This document shows, piece by piece, positions 20,958-22,105 of a stretch of 22,105 nucleotides of DNA. Position 1 is the first letter of the stretch. Each line of letters begins with the position of its first letter. The position numbers and the translations under genes were made by a program. Source of the DNA: a virus. The DNA lies in IMG/VR virus record IMGVR_UViG_3300032898_000017, positions 1-22,105 of that record. One strand, 5' to 3'. The notes under the pieces were generated by a model that worked only from the letters and a program-made list of their open reading frames with translations, did not search any database and was not told where the DNA came from.

Positions 20958-22105
20958 GTCCATCCCACTGGAAATCGGCAGGGGATCATGTGTCTGTTGG
21001 TATCGAGCCACAACCTCCTCGAAAAGGCGGCCTGCCTCGAAGATCTGAGCCGTCGTAGGCGCCTTGCCCTGGGCCTCTCGTCGAACCGTACCCGCGTGGC
21101 GGAGTGCAGCTTGCGGTCTCGCATACGCTGCCATTGCCGACGCTAGCACACAGTCATCATGACACCCAACCTCCGCCCCAAGCCGGCCCGTTTCATGCTG
21201 CACGAACGACGCACACTCATCCCGGAGGGTCGTGCTGTAAATCTGTAGCTCCCGCCGGATTTGCGTTTGCAGCGCCCCCACGATGAGCGCCTTCACGACG
21301 TCAGACGTGAAGGTGCCAAAGGACGCCAGTTCCGCCACCTCATTGTTGGGCACCCGGCCGGTGCGGCGCTTCGGCTGGTGGATACGGCCATGCTTGTAGT
21401 TCTTGATGAGGGCCTTAACATACAAAATGCCGTGGTTATTCCGTTCAGGATTAACGTAGGCATCCCCAAATTCCCGGAGCAATTTCGAGTGCAGGATAGC
21501 CGCCCGATCCGGCTCCATCATGTTGTTGCGCCACTCGAGGACCTGTTCGCCCGTTTCCACGTCGAAGATTTCGAGGACGGTAAAGTCCTGCCCAATTCCC
21601 GCCCCCACATCCACCCCAGCAACATACGTATGGCCCAGCTGCGGATGGCCTTGCAGCCGATGTGTCCAGGGGTCAACCGCCCGCCATTGCGGCGACTCAG
21701 CGAAATTCACCTCCTTGAAGAGGCCGAACCCGGTCGATTGGAAACACTCTTGCAGTGTTACCGGATAGTTCTCGCTGAAGGACCGGAGGTCATAATCCAC
21801 CTCCTCCAGCTTCATCCTCCGCCACGCGAGTTGCCCCGCGGTCAGTCCCAGCTTGGCGTATTTCGGCTCCTCAAGGGTCTCGTCGAGGTTTGCCATGAAC
21901 GCGGCGGGATCGTCGACCTTGAGGGTGTACTCGGGAGTGTTGATCCACGAGAAGAAATGGAGCTTGTATCCGAGTCCCGTGCCTCCGGCAGCCCGCATAA
22001 CTGCCCGATGGAACCAGTTTCCGACTCCTCGACCAGTGCTCTCAATGAGCACGTTTCCGTCCGGCGGCACCGCCTGGAAGAGGCCTGACAGGAGGGCCTG
22101 TGGGT
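20949..22105 (-). CDS. terL: Terminase large subunit, C-terminal part (partial)
   Basis: The frame is open to the right edge, so the start and the Walker ATPase N-terminus lie outside the window; a GTG at 22070 is internal. Residues are numbered from that GTG. 'VLIESTGRGVGNWFH' (7-21) is the end of the ATPase domain. The RuvC/RNase H-like nuclease has D154 in 'GVDVGAG', E209 in 'NPERNNHG' and D306-D307 in 'HDDCVLASA', which are the expected metal-binding acids. The enzyme cuts concatemeric phage DNA and drives it through the portal. The ending 'DWL' and stop overlap the ATP-grasp gene. The small terminase subunit is not in the window. Confidence 0.92.
   Translation of the reverse strand, partial: PQALLSGLFQAVPPDGNVLIESTGRGVGNWFHRAVMRAAGGTGLGYKLHFFSWINTPEYTLKVDDPAAFMANLDETLEEPKYAKLGLTAGQLAWRRMKLEEVDYDLRSFSENYPVTLQECFQSTGFGLFKEVNFAESPQWRAVDPWTHRLQGHPQLGHTYVAGVDVGAGIGQDFTVLEIFDVETGEQVLEWRNNMMEPDRAAILHSKLLREFGDAYVNPERNNHGILYVKALIKNYKHGRIHQPKRRTGRVPNNEVAELASFGTFTSDVVKALIVGALQTQIRRELQIYSTTLRDECASFVQHETGRLGAEVGCHDDCVLASAMAAYARPQAALRHAGTVRREAQGKAPTTAQIFEAGRLFEEVVARYQQTHDPLPISSGMDWL

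Noticed and set aside
1-22105. tRNA genes, CRISPR array, insertion sequences, attachment sites
   Set aside because: No cloverleaf-like segment, regularly spaced repeats, transposase or integrase frame was found by eye.

Overview
The window looks like part of the genome of a tailed double-stranded DNA phage with a short, podovirus-type tail. It is GC-rich and almost entirely coding. Two tightly packed gene blocks converge at about position 6150. The host cannot be named from the sequence; the GC-rich, C-ending codon use suggests a GC-rich bacterium. I see no integrase, repressor, lysis gene, tRNA, CRISPR array or insertion sequence, so lifestyle cannot be decided from this piece.

Positions 1-6150 (+ strand) are the DNA metabolism block. 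It holds the tail of an unidentified gene, a small unknown protein, a DUF669-like candidate single-stranded DNA-binding protein, a ParB-like/DNA methyltransferase fusion, a family A DNA polymerase and a DUF3987-like P-loop protein (likely helicase). The polymerase is unusual in two ways. Its first half starts with a uracil-DNA glycosylase domain followed by an intact 3'-5' exonuclease. It is also split into two genes just before motif A, and the 188-bp gap holds two micro-ORFs (31 and 29 codons), each predicted to be one membrane helix and each with a strong Shine-Dalgarno sequence.

Positions 6152-22105 (- strand, read from right to left) are the morphogenesis block. The order is terminase large subunit (N-terminus off the window), a PurD-like ATP-grasp ligase, portal, a zinc-ribbon protein, a small unknown, a likely scaffold, major capsid protein, a possible decoration protein, a head-tail adaptor candidate, a fibre-like protein, a small structural protein, a tail nozzle/hub candidate, a GNAT acetyltransferase, and three likely ejection (internal virion) proteins. 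Apart from the extra genes, this order matches the P22 series terminase-portal-scaffold-coat-gp4-gp10-...-gp7-gp20-gp16. Most genes overlap by 1-16 bases, often at ATGA or GTGA, as expected for translationally coupled operons.

The best leads are the split glycosylase-polymerase with its two membrane micro-ORFs, the PurD-like enzyme between terminase and portal flanked by a 10-bp direct repeat, and the GNAT gene whose C-terminal coding overlaps the next gene by 149 bases. Functional names come from motif recognition by eye; no database search was run.
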